A stretch of DNA of 64,000 nucleotides from Halopelagius longus. Lineage in GTDB: Archaea > Halobacteriota > Halobacteria > Halobacteriales > Haloferacaceae. Positions 33,721 through 41,999 of this stretch are shown piece by piece (position 1 is the stretch's first letter; every line of letters begins with the position of its first letter). Location of the stretch: NCBI RefSeq assembly GCF_900100875.1, contig NZ_FNKQ01000002.1, forward strand, positions 744,001 through 808,000. The letters are read 5' to 3'. The translations under genes and the position numbers were made by a program. The notes beneath the pieces are model-generated. The model ran no database searches and was not told the origin of the DNA. It saw nothing but the letters and a program-made list of their open reading frames with translations.

Positions 33721-34116
33721 TCAGTCGATATGTGCTAGGTAGGCGACGACGTAGAGGATCAGCGTCAGGACGACCGCGAGGGCCGCGGAGTAGGCGTGGA
33801 TCCGCCACGCCTGCCGCGCGTCCGCCCGGCGGTCCGCTTCCGACGGCACCTCGCGGCGGTCGTCACCCTCCGTGCTCACGTCGTAGATGCCGAGCGAGGC
33901 GAACAGCGGGCAGAACTCGAATCGCCCCTGAAAGAACCCCTCCGCCGCGCCGAACAGGGGGATCACGGAGAACCCGAGCACCCACATCGGACCGTCGGTG
34001 GCGAGCACCCACGTGATGAGGACGAGCGTCGCGACCGACGCGACGCCGCCCAACGCGTACCGTCGCCGTTGCTCGGCCTCGCCGATGTTGCACTCGCCGG
34101 CTTGATACTCCGACAT
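33721..34116 (-). CDS. Small haloarchaeal membrane protein
   Basis: A 131-residue protein with three hydrophobic segments (about 20-40, 45-60 and 110-128) and two Cys (residues 9 and about 69). The second hydrophobic part has M-W-V-L-G-F-S-V-I-P-L-F-G-A-A-E-G-F-F-Q-G-R-F. No family is recognised, but the conserved aromatic/Gly core suggests a real membrane protein. It lies in its own transcription unit. Confidence 0.7.
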   Translation of the reverse strand: MSEYQAGECNIGEAEQRRRYALGGVASVATLVLITWVLATDGPMWVLGFSVIPLFGAAEGFFQGRFEFCPLFASLGIYDVSTEGDDRREVPSEADRRADARQAWRIHAYSAALAVVLTLILYVVAYLAHID

Positions 34117-34211
34117 GCCCGTTCGTTCGTCCCGGAGGCCTGAAACGGTACGGTCCGCGGCGATTTGGGTGGATGAAAACCCTCATGGAGTCGCTTCGCG
34201 TCCGGCGAGAC

Positions 34212-35198
34212 ATGGACCTCCACCGCATCCGACTCGGCAACGCCGTCTTCGAGGGGCGCAACAACGCCTACCTCCTCCGCGGCGACCGGACGACGCTCGT
34301 GGACCCCGGCGCGTCGCTCGATTCGGTTCGAGACGACCTGCACGCCGGACTCGCGGCGGCGGGCGTCGAGGCGGCCGACGTGGACCAGATTCTTCTGACT
34401 CACTGGCACGCCGACCACGCCGGCCTCGCGGGCGAACTCGCCGCGGAAAGCGGTGCGACGGTTCGCGCACACGAGGCGGACGCGCCGCGCATCGCCGGCG
34501 ACGAGGACGCCCTCGCGGCCGAACGGGAGCGCAGGGAACGCCGCTTCGACGAGTGGGGGCTTCCGGCGGAGAAGCGCGCGGAGTTGGTCGCGTTTCTGGA
34601 CCGCCACGACGACCTGCAGGGGGAGGCCGTCGAGGTGGAGACGCTCTCGGACGGCGACCGGGTGGTCGCGGGCGACGCGGAACTCGAAGTCGTCCACCTG
34701 CCGGGTCACGCGGCCGGACTCGTCGGGTTCGCCGCCGAGACGGACGACGGCGAGGAGGCGTTCGTCGGCGACGCCATCCTCCCGAAGTACACCCCGAACG
34801 TCGGCGGGGCGGACCTCGCCGTGGACGCGCCCCTCGAACGGTACGTCGAGAGTCTGGTCCGCCTGATGGACCGTAACCTCGACCGGGCGTGGCCGGGCCA
34901 TCGCGACCCCATCGAGGACCCGACGGCGCGGGCCCGAACCATCCTCGAACACCACCGCGACCGAACGGAGCGAGTCGTGTCGGTGCTCCGGGAACGCGGG
35001 ACCGCGGACCCGTGGACCGTCAGCGCCGACCTCTTCGGCGAACTGGAGGAGATCCACATCCTCCACGGACCGGGCGAGGCGTTCGCCCACCTCGACCACC
35101 TCGTCCGGCGGGGGGTCGCCGAGCGAACGGGCGAGGAGTACCGGCTTTCGGAGTCGGACCCGAACGTCGCGGACCTGTTCCCGAATACGAAATACTGA
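34212..35198 (+). CDS. Metallo-beta-lactamase domain protein (two-domain MBL)
   Basis: A 328-residue MBL protein. The first 220 residues carry T-H-W-H-A-D-H-A-G (about 61-69), the canonical metal site, then H-L-P-G-H-A (about 165-170) and G-D-A-I-L. The C-terminal 100 residues include a winged-helix-like tail (D-L-F-G-E-L-E-E and H-L-D-H-L-V-R-R-G-V-A) common in haloarchaeal relatives. The substrate is unknown. Three ATGs are in frame (34173, 34185, 34212). The last was chosen because the family starts D-L-H-R-I. Confidence 0.87.
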   Translation: MDLHRIRLGNAVFEGRNNAYLLRGDRTTLVDPGASLDSVRDDLHAGLAAAGVEAADVDQILLTHWHADHAGLAGELAAESGATVRAHEADAPRIAGDEDALAAERERRERRFDEWGLPAEKRAELVAFLDRHDDLQGEAVEVETLSDGDRVVAGDAELEVVHLPGHAAGLVGFAAETDDGEEAFVGDAILPKYTPNVGGADLAVDAPLERYVESLVRLMDRNLDRAWPGHRDPIEDPTARARTILEHHRDRTERVVSVLRERGTADPWTVSADLFGELEEIHILHGPGEAFAHLDHLVRRGVAERTGEEYRLSESDPNVADLFPNTKY

Positions 35199-35224
35199 AA
35201 CGCCGCCGCCGGGAAAGGAGGGAC

Positions 35225-35509
35225 ATGGAACTGCGGGTCATCGACAAGACGGACGAGGAACTCCGCATGGAGATTGCGGGCGAAGACCACACGTTCATGA
35301 ACGTCATCAAGGGCGCTCTCCTGGAGACGGAGGGCGTCGCCGCCGCGACGTACGACGTGAACCCCGAGCAGTCGGGCGGTCAGACGGACCCCATCCTCTC
35401 TATCAAGACGGTGGACGGCACCGACCCCCTCGACGCCCTCGCGGACGCCTCCCGGCGCGTACAGAACATGACCGACGACTTCACGACGGCCTTCGAGGCC
35501 GCACTGTAG
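35225..35509 (+). CDS. rpoL: DNA-directed RNA polymerase subunit L
   Basis: A 94-residue archaeal RNA polymerase assembly subunit (Rpo11), homologous to eukaryotic Rpb11. It forms a heterodimer with subunit D in the enzyme core. Residues D-H-T-F-M-N-V-I-K-G-A-L-L (about 21-33) are the signature of the L subunit. It is 26 bases after the MBL gene and likely in the same transcript. The start at 35225 is the usual length for the family. Confidence 0.95.
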   Translation: MELRVIDKTDEELRMEIAGEDHTFMNVIKGALLETEGVAAATYDVNPEQSGGQTDPILSIKTVDGTDPLDALADASRRVQNMTDDFTTAFEAAL

Positions 35510-35631
35510 ACGCGGACCGTCCTTCCGTCCGTTCTTCCGACGAACACCGGCGAGAGGCGTCGCCGTCGCGACGCTGAACATACGCGTTATCCGACCGGTC
35601 AGTATAACTGGTAGTAGTTCGACAGCGGGAT

Positions 35632-36489
35632 GTGACGAGAGATCGACTGGTGGGGGCGGGCGTCGTCGCGTTCGCCGTCGTCGGCGCGGCGGCGTCCGTC
35701 AGCGTCTTCGTCGGCGGGTCCGGACTCGCCGTCCGCGCGTTCCTCCTCCTCTTCGGCGTCGGATTCTTCGCCGCCGGCGTTCTGGGCGCCGCCGAGGCGG
35801 TACAGCGCGGACACCAAGCGCTCCGGTTCGTCCTCACGCCCGTTCGCTCCGCCGAAGACTCGCCGTCCGACACGTCGTGGGTCCGGTTGACCGGGACGGC
35901 GTCGATGGGGAACCGAACGGTCCGAACCGCGTTCGGCGAGGACGCCCTCGCGGCGACAACGAACGTGGCAAAGCGGGAACGGTTCACGGGGGTTCCGCGG
36001 CCGTCGGCGAAAATCGGAATCGACTTCGAGGACACCGAGAGCGCGGCGTTCGAGATCGACCGCGGGACGACGCTCGCACTCGGCGGCGACTGTCGGGTCG
36101 TCGGCGGTCGGACGGAGACGCTGACCGCCGGCGACGACTCGGCGCGAGAAATCGACGCGGTCCAGTCGTTCCTGCGAGCGCGCGACGCGGAGTCGGACGC
36201 CGAACCGTCTCGCGGACCCGTCTTCGAACACGTCCTGAACGTGAGCGAATCGACGGTCCGTCCCGGCGACACCGTCTCGGTGTTCGGCCGCGTCCGCGTC
36301 GAACCCGACGGGCGGGGGTCGGTCGTTCGCCCCGCCGGGCGGTTCGAGAATCGCCCGCTGCTGTCGACGACGGGGTGGCGTCCCGTCGTCAGACGGGTCG
36401 TCCGGCGACTCCTCGTCACCGCCGCGCTTTCGGTGCTGTTCCTCGCGGCGGGGGCGTACCTCCTGTGGATGGGAGGCGTCGGGTACTGA
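35632..36489 (+). CDS. Membrane protein, GIDE-like domain
   Basis: A 285-residue protein that starts at GTG 35632, 27 bases after a TATA-like GTATAAC (about 35601). Two N-terminal helices (about residues 8-30 and 35-55) are followed by a soluble domain (about 75-245), with V-R-L-T-G-T-A and R-G-P-V-F-E-H-V-L resembling the GIDE-like domain of membrane ubiquitin-ligase relatives. A C-terminal helix (about 262-282) closes it. The function in archaea is unknown. No RING domain is present. Confidence 0.7.
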   Translation: MTRDRLVGAGVVAFAVVGAAASVSVFVGGSGLAVRAFLLLFGVGFFAAGVLGAAEAVQRGHQALRFVLTPVRSAEDSPSDTSWVRLTGTASMGNRTVRTAFGEDALAATTNVAKRERFTGVPRPSAKIGIDFEDTESAAFEIDRGTTLALGGDCRVVGGRTETLTAGDDSAREIDAVQSFLRARDAESDAEPSRGPVFEHVLNVSESTVRPGDTVSVFGRVRVEPDGRGSVVRPAGRFENRPLLSTTGWRPVVRRVVRRLLVTAALSVLFLAAGAYLLWMGGVGY

Positions 36490-36519
36490 AATGCCGGCGG
36501 CGTCCCGTCGGCCGCCGTC

Positions 36520-37332
36520 TCAGAAGCGAATCGGAATATCCCTGTCGGCGAGGTACCGCTTCGTCTCCTCTATCGAGTAGTCCCCGAAGTGGAAGATGGA
36601 GGCCGCGAGTCCGGCGTCCGCGCCCGCCTCGGTGAACACTTCGTACATGTCCTCGGGGCCGCCGCACCCCGAGGAGGCGATGACGGGCGTCGAGACGTTC
36701 TCGCAGACGGCCCGCGTCAGGGGGATGTCGTACCCGTCCTTCGTACCGTCGGCGTCGATGGAGTTGACGAACAGTTCGCCCGCGCCGCGGGACGCCGCCT
36801 CCCGGGCCCACTCCACCACGTCCACGCCGGTTCCCTCGCGGCCGCCCTTGACGGTGCACTCGAACCAACAGGACTCGCCGTCGACCCGTTCGTAGTGCTC
36901 GCCCTCCTCGTCGAACCGGCGGCGGGCGTCCACGGAGATGACGATGCACTGACTGCCGAACGCCCGCGCGCCCTCGTTCACGAGCGAGGGGTTCTGGAGC
37001 GCCGCGGTGTTGATAGACACCTTGTCCGCCCCGGCGCGGAGCGTCTCTTTGATGTCCTCGCGGGTGCGGATGCCGCCGCCGACGGTCAGGGGGATGAACA
37101 CCTCGTCGGCCACCTGCGAGACGGTGTCGAGCATCGTCTCGCGACCCTCCGAGGAGGCGGTGATGTCGAGGAAGACGAACTCGTCGGCCCCGGCGCGGTT
37201 GTACGCCTTCGCCATCTCCACCGGGTCGCCGGTGTACTCCAAGTCCTCGAAGTTGACGCCGGTGTACACCGCGGGCTCGCCGTCTTCGTCCAAATCGACG
37301 TCGATGCAGGGGATGATTCGCTTCGTGAGCAT
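36520..37332 (-). CDS. hisF: Imidazole glycerol phosphate synthase subunit HisF
   Basis: A 270-residue (beta-alpha)8 barrel cyclase of histidine biosynthesis. It converts PRFAR and ammonia (from HisH) to imidazole glycerol phosphate and AICAR. The active-site Asp is in R-I-I-P-C-I-D-V-D (about 5-13) and in I-S-V-D-A-R (about 135-140). The phosphate-binding sites A-G-G-x-x (e.g. G-C-G-G-P) and I-F-H-F are also visible. HisH is not in the window; haloarchaeal his genes are often scattered. Confidence 0.95.
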   Translation of the reverse strand: MLTKRIIPCIDVDLDEDGEPAVYTGVNFEDLEYTGDPVEMAKAYNRAGADEFVFLDITASSEGRETMLDTVSQVADEVFIPLTVGGGIRTREDIKETLRAGADKVSINTAALQNPSLVNEGARAFGSQCIVISVDARRRFDEEGEHYERVDGESCWFECTVKGGREGTGVDVVEWAREAASRGAGELFVNSIDADGTKDGYDIPLTRAVCENVSTPVIASSGCGGPEDMYEVFTEAGADAGLAASIFHFGDYSIEETKRYLADRDIPIRF

Positions 37333-37388
37333 TCGCTACCCGAACGTTCGTCGAACGACCGTTTGACGGTTTCGACTACGGGAGCTGT

Positions 37389-39152
37389 TCACACCGTCAC
37401 CGGGTCGTCGAGGAGGTACACCCGCGCCTCCCACGGACGCATGTCGAGCGTGTCGTTTATCCGTCCGATGGGGTTGTCGTAGTTGCCGACGAGCAGTTCC
37501 GCCTCGCCGACCACGTTGGCTGGCGGGACGTACGTCGTCGCCGCGCTCGAAAAGTTGAGGACGACGAACAGTTCCGCGTCGGGCGCGACCCGAGAGTACG
37601 CCCACACTCGGTCGTGGTCCGTCGGGTGGAGGACGTAGTCGCCGTAGACGAACACGTCGTGTTCGTCGCGCACGGAGAGGAGATGTCGGTAGTACCGCCG
37701 GACCGACTCCTCGTCGCGTCGCGCCGCGGCGACGTTGACCTCCGTGTAGTTCGGGTTCACCGGCATCCACGGGTCGCCGTCGGTGAACCCCGCGTGTTCG
37801 TCGTCGTGCCACTGCATCGGCGTCCGCGCGTTGTCGCGGGAGCGGTACTGGACGAGGTCCAGAATCTCCTCCTCGGATTCGAGGCGGCCGCGCTGGCGGG
37901 CCACCCGGACGTTGTTCAGGGTGTCGACGTCGCGCACCTCCGTCAGCGACTCGAAGGGGTAGTTCTGCATCCCGATCTCTTCGCCTTGGTACATGAACGG
38001 GGTCCCCTTCAGCGTCAGAAGGAGGGTCGCGAGGAGCTTCGCCGACTCGCGGCGGTACTCCTCGTCGTCGCCGAACCGAGAGACCATCCGCGGTTCGTCG
38101 TGGTTGTTGAAGTGAAGCGAGTTCCACCCGTCGCCTTCGAGTCCCTCCTGCCACTCCGTCAGCGTCTCGCGGAGGCCGTCTACGGTCCACTCGCCCCTCG
38201 ACCACCGGTCGCCCTCGGGGCCGAAGTCGAGTCGGAGGTGGTCGAAGTTGAACACCATGCTCATGCCGTCCTCGTTGAACTTCTTGGCCTCCTCGACGGA
38301 GACTTCGGCCATCTCGCCGACGGTCATCGCGTCGTAGTTCGAGATGACCCGGTCGTGCATCTCCGCGACGTAGTCGTGGACGTTCGGTCCGTTGACGAAC
38401 TGATCCGCGCCGCGGACGATGGCGTCCGAGTCCTCGCCGTTCGGGAGGCCCTCGGGCTTGGAGATGAGGTTGATGACGTCCATCCGGAAGCCGTCGATAC
38501 CCTTCTGCAACCACCACTCCATCATCTCGTAGATCGTCTCGCGCACCGCCTCGTTCTGCCAGTTGAGGTCCGGTTGCTTCTCGTCGAACAGGTGGAGGTA
38601 CCACTCGCCCGTCTCCTCGTCGTACGTCCACGCCGACCCGCCGAAGAACGACTCCCAGTCGTTCGGCGGCAGTTCGTACACCCCCCGCGGGAGGTGGTAG
38701 TCGGCGGGGTCGAACTCGGCGGCGGAGACGCCCGCCTCTTCGAGCGACCGCCCCTCCCGCCAGATGTAGTAGTCGCGGTACTCGGAATCCGTCGAGGACC
38801 GGGAGCGCTGGAACCACTCGTGTTCGTCGGAGGTGTGGTTCACCACGAGGTCCATGATGAGGCGCATGCCGCGTTCGTGGAGGCCGGCCAGCAGTTCCTC
38901 CCAGTCGGCCATCGTGCCGTACCGTTCGTTGATGGAGCGATAGTCGGCGATGTCGTACCCGTTATCGACGCCGGGGGACTCATAGACGGGGTTGAGCCAG
39001 ATTACGTCGACGCCCAACTCCTCGAGGTAGTCGAGTTTCTCGACGATGCCGGGGATGTCCCCGACGCCGTCCCCGTTCGAATCGTTGAAACTCCGCGGGT
39101 ATATCTGGTAGACGACCGCCTCCTTCCACCACGCGCGGTCGTACTGCGGCAT
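37389..39152 (-). CDS. GH13 alpha-glucosidase, copy 1
   Basis: A 587-residue alpha-amylase family enzyme of oligo-1,6-glucosidase/alpha-glucosidase type. The catalytic nucleophile is D225 in G-F-R-M-D-V-I-N, the acid/base is E280 in A-M-T-V-G-E-M, and F-N-N-H-D is at about 340. It hydrolyses alpha-glucosides in the cytosol, since no signal peptide is seen. It starts at ATG 39152; an in-frame ATG at 39176 is possible. It is 91 bases downstream of a closely similar paralogue. Confidence 0.92.
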   Translation of the reverse strand: MPQYDRAWWKEAVVYQIYPRSFNDSNGDGVGDIPGIVEKLDYLEELGVDVIWLNPVYESPGVDNGYDIADYRSINERYGTMADWEELLAGLHERGMRLIMDLVVNHTSDEHEWFQRSRSSTDSEYRDYYIWREGRSLEEAGVSAAEFDPADYHLPRGVYELPPNDWESFFGGSAWTYDEETGEWYLHLFDEKQPDLNWQNEAVRETIYEMMEWWLQKGIDGFRMDVINLISKPEGLPNGEDSDAIVRGADQFVNGPNVHDYVAEMHDRVISNYDAMTVGEMAEVSVEEAKKFNEDGMSMVFNFDHLRLDFGPEGDRWSRGEWTVDGLRETLTEWQEGLEGDGWNSLHFNNHDEPRMVSRFGDDEEYRRESAKLLATLLLTLKGTPFMYQGEEIGMQNYPFESLTEVRDVDTLNNVRVARQRGRLESEEEILDLVQYRSRDNARTPMQWHDDEHAGFTDGDPWMPVNPNYTEVNVAAARRDEESVRRYYRHLLSVRDEHDVFVYGDYVLHPTDHDRVWAYSRVAPDAELFVVLNFSSAATTYVPPANVVGEAELLVGNYDNPIGRINDTLDMRPWEARVYLLDDPVTV

Positions 39153-39243
39153 AGTCGAAATTCCTAACTGTCTCATGTTCACTCCATCGGTTCGGTCCCT
39201 CGTTCGTGCGATGCGATACGTTCCGTCGGTCCGGGGAGGGGAC

Positions 39244-41070
39244 TCAGAGCCGGTACACACGCGCCTCCCACGGACGGAGTTCGACCGACCCCTCGGTGAT
39301 GGAGTCGGCCTGCGCCTCCGAAACGTCGTAGTTGGCCAAGAGCACGTCCGGGTTCGCCCCCGTCGCCTCCGCCTCCCCCATCCCGGCGCGTCCGACTGCG
39401 TCGGCGACGGCGTCGGGTACCTCGAACGCGGTCGGTTCGCTGGCGAAGTTGAGCGTCACGAACAGCGTCTCCGCCCCGAGCGACCGGGTGTAGAGCCACA
39501 GTCGTTCGTGGTCCCGCAAGTACGGTTCGTAATCCCCGTAGGCGACGACGTCGTGTTCGTCCCTGAGTTCGAACAGTCGCCGGTAGTAGTGCCACACCGA
39601 CTCCGAGTCGCGCTGTTCGTCTTCCACGTTGACGTGCGAGTAGTTAGAGTTCACGGCTATCCACGGGTCGCCGTCGGTGAACCCCGCGTGGCGGTCGTCG
39701 CTCCACTGCATCGGCGTCCGGGCGTTGTCGCGACTGTTGTTCCGCAGGCCGCGTTTCACCTCCTCGAAGGACGCTATCTCGCCCGTCTTCTGGGCGCGGC
39801 GGACGCGGTTGAGCGTCGCCACGTCGCGGAACTCGTCGAACGAGGAGAACGGGTAGTTGGTCATCCCCAACTCCTCGCCCTGATAGACGTACGGCGTCCC
39901 CTGAAGCGTGTGCAGGAGCGTCCCGAGGAGTTTCGCCGACTCGCGGCGGTACTCCCCGTCGTTTCCGAACCGCGACACCATCCGCGGTTGGTCGTGGTTG
40001 TTGAGGTACAGCGCGTTCCACCCCTCCGATTCGAGCCCCTCCTGCCACCGGTCGAAGACGCGTTTCAGGTCGGTGAGGCTCCACTCTTCTACGTCCCACA
40101 TCAACTCGCCCCTATCGAGGACGACGTGCTCGAAGTGAAACAGCATCGAGAGGCCGTCGCCCTCGGGGCCGGGGGTGACGTACCGCCGCGCCTCCTCCAT
40201 CGGCATCTCCGGGCCGACCATCTCGCCGACGGTGAGGTGGTCGCGGTCCAAGACGGCGTCGCGCATCTCCGAGATGTACTCGTGGACGTTCGGCCCGTTC
40301 GCCACCAGTTCGACCGTCGTCGTCTCCGACCCGACGTTCGGGAGGCCCTCGGGCTTGGAGATGAGGTTGATGACGTCCATCCGGAAGCCGTCGATACCCT
40401 TCCGCAACCACCACTCCATCATCTCGTAGATGTCCTCGCGCACCGCCTCGTTGCGCCAGTTGAGGTCCGGTTGCTTGGGGTCGAACAGGTGGAGGTACCA
40501 CTCGCCGGTCTTCTCGTCGTACGCCCACGCGGGGCCGCCGAACAGCGACCGCCAGTCGTTCGGCGGCGCTTCGCCCTCGGGGCCGATTGCGGGGACGGGG
40601 CCGTCTACGTCCTCCGCGTTTCGCCCTTCGCGCCAGATGTAGTAGTCGCGGTACTCCGAATCCTTCGAAGACCGGGAGCGTTCGAACCACTCGTGTTCGT
40701 CGGAGGTGTGGTTCACCACGAGGTCCATGATGAGACGCATGTCGCGTTCGTGGAGTCCCGAAAGGAGTTCCTCCCAGTCGGCCATCGTGCCGTACTGTTC
40801 GTTGATGGAGCGGTAGTCGGCGATGTCGTACCCGTTGTCGGCGTGCGGCGACTCGTAGACGGGGTTGAGCCAGATTACGTCCACCCCGAGTTCCTCGAGG
40901 TAGTCGAGTTTCTCGACGATACCGGGGATGTCCCCGACGCCGTCCCCGTTCGAATCGTTGAAACTCCGCGGATAAATCTGGTAGACGACCGCCTCCTTCC
41001 ACCACCGCCTCTGTTCGCCGTTCGGGAGGACGCCGTCGCCCCCCTCGCGGGCGTGGTTGGCGTCGGTCAC
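39244..41070 (-). CDS. GH13 alpha-glucosidase, copy 2
   Basis: A 608-residue paralogue of the preceding enzyme, with the same catalytic residues in G-F-R-M-D-V-I-N, L-T-V-G-E-M and L-N-N-H-D. It starts at GTG 41070, about 25 bases from a TATA-like CTAAGTG. The N-terminus has a short extra segment (T-D-A-N-H-A-R-E-G-G-D-G-V), and the C-terminal domain has an extra G-R-A-G-M-G-E insert near 573. Tandem copies suggest a maltose or isomaltose utilisation locus in which no transporter is seen. Confidence 0.92.
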   Translation of the reverse strand: MTDANHAREGGDGVLPNGEQRRWWKEAVVYQIYPRSFNDSNGDGVGDIPGIVEKLDYLEELGVDVIWLNPVYESPHADNGYDIADYRSINEQYGTMADWEELLSGLHERDMRLIMDLVVNHTSDEHEWFERSRSSKDSEYRDYYIWREGRNAEDVDGPVPAIGPEGEAPPNDWRSLFGGPAWAYDEKTGEWYLHLFDPKQPDLNWRNEAVREDIYEMMEWWLRKGIDGFRMDVINLISKPEGLPNVGSETTTVELVANGPNVHEYISEMRDAVLDRDHLTVGEMVGPEMPMEEARRYVTPGPEGDGLSMLFHFEHVVLDRGELMWDVEEWSLTDLKRVFDRWQEGLESEGWNALYLNNHDQPRMVSRFGNDGEYRRESAKLLGTLLHTLQGTPYVYQGEELGMTNYPFSSFDEFRDVATLNRVRRAQKTGEIASFEEVKRGLRNNSRDNARTPMQWSDDRHAGFTDGDPWIAVNSNYSHVNVEDEQRDSESVWHYYRRLFELRDEHDVVAYGDYEPYLRDHERLWLYTRSLGAETLFVTLNFASEPTAFEVPDAVADAVGRAGMGEAEATGANPDVLLANYDVSEAQADSITEGSVELRPWEARVYRL

Positions 41071-41197
41071 GTCTAGTGTTCAGGCCGGACGACACTTAGC
41101 CCCGGTGGGTGTTTGCGTCGGCGTCGTCCACCTGCGCCCTCCCGGCGCGCCGTCGGCGTTAGGTGGGCTTTTGTACGGGGGGTTCGTGCCCCCGAGT

Positions 41198-41359
41198 ATG
41201 ACCGACCACGGCCACGCGCCCGCCGAACACGACGAGGGAGAGGAACCGGGACGTACGACCGCGCCGATGCAGGCGTTCTCGATGGGACAGGTCACCACCG
41301 GCTTCCTCGTCCTCGCCGTCGGCCTCGCGGTCGTCTTCGGCCTCCCCCTTCTCCTGTAG
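41198..41359 (+). CDS. Small single-span membrane protein (DUF7550-like)
   Basis: A 53-residue protein: acidic N-terminus (T-D-H-G-H-A-P-A-E-H-D-E-G-E-E), A-P-M-Q-A-F-S-M-G-Q-V-T-T-G, and one C-terminal helix (F-L-V-L-A-V-G-L-A-V-V-F-G-L-P-L-L-L). Such tail-anchored small proteins are conserved in haloarchaea (DUF7550 from memory). The upstream T-rich stretch (CTTTTGT) could be the promoter. The ATG at 41198 was chosen over the distant in-frame one at 41057. Confidence 0.65.
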   Translation: MTDHGHAPAEHDEGEEPGRTTAPMQAFSMGQVTTGFLVLAVGLAVVFGLPLLL

Positions 41360-41485
41360 GCGACGACGGCGGCGGACCTCTGCCGTCCGCCGATTTTCCG
41401 CCCGCGTCGAAAGTCCGCGAGCGGCGAGAAACGCGCGTCCCGACGGCTCCAGAGAGTTATTGGCGCAGTCGGCCACTGTTAGTAC

Positions 41486-41998
41486 ATGCCGACGACCACC
41501 TTCGAGGTCGGAGAGTACGACCTCGCGGTCGAACCGTGGGGTCCGATAAAGCGCCGCGTCGTCGTTCGCGGCCCGGAACGGGAGGGGGGCGGACGCGACG
41601 AGGCGACGCTACTGTTCGCCGCCGACCGGTCGGAGACGGGCGTCGCGTACCACGTAGACGAGGAGGACCGCGGTGCCGCAGTCTGGGCGTACTTCGACGC
41701 CGAGGACTACGAGGACGTGGTGCACGTCTTAGAGGCGGGGACGCCGCCGTACCTCCACTACGGGTACACGAGCGGAACGGGAACGACGCGGACGCTGTAC
41801 TTCGTCTCCGTCGAGACGTCCGCGAGAGCACCGGGCACCGGCGACGACCCGGACGGCGACGGGGAGAGCGAGAACGTCGAACGGTCGCTTCCGATGGGCG
41901 CGTACGACCCCGAGGAGTCGATGGACCTCGCGGGCGAGGGGTCGTCGAACGCGGAGACGTTCGACAGGATGGACCGCCGAAACGCGAACCCGAAGTAA
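41486..41998 (+). CDS. Haloarchaeal protein of unknown function
   Basis: A 170-residue soluble protein. It starts M-P-T-T-T-F-E-V-G-E-Y-D-L-A-V-E-P-W-G-P-I, with beta-rich hydrophobic patterning (R-R-V-V-V-R-G, T-L-L-F-A-A, T-L-Y-F-V-S-V-E-T). The C-terminal 50 residues are acidic and low-complexity. No family was recognised. It ends one base before the stop of purL on the opposite strand. Confidence 0.65.
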   Translation: MPTTTFEVGEYDLAVEPWGPIKRRVVVRGPEREGGGRDEATLLFAADRSETGVAYHVDEEDRGAAVWAYFDAEDYEDVVHVLEAGTPPYLHYGYTSGTGTTRTLYFVSVETSARAPGTGDDPDGDGESENVERSLPMGAYDPEESMDLAGEGSSNAETFDRMDRRNANPK

Positions 41999-41999
41999 C

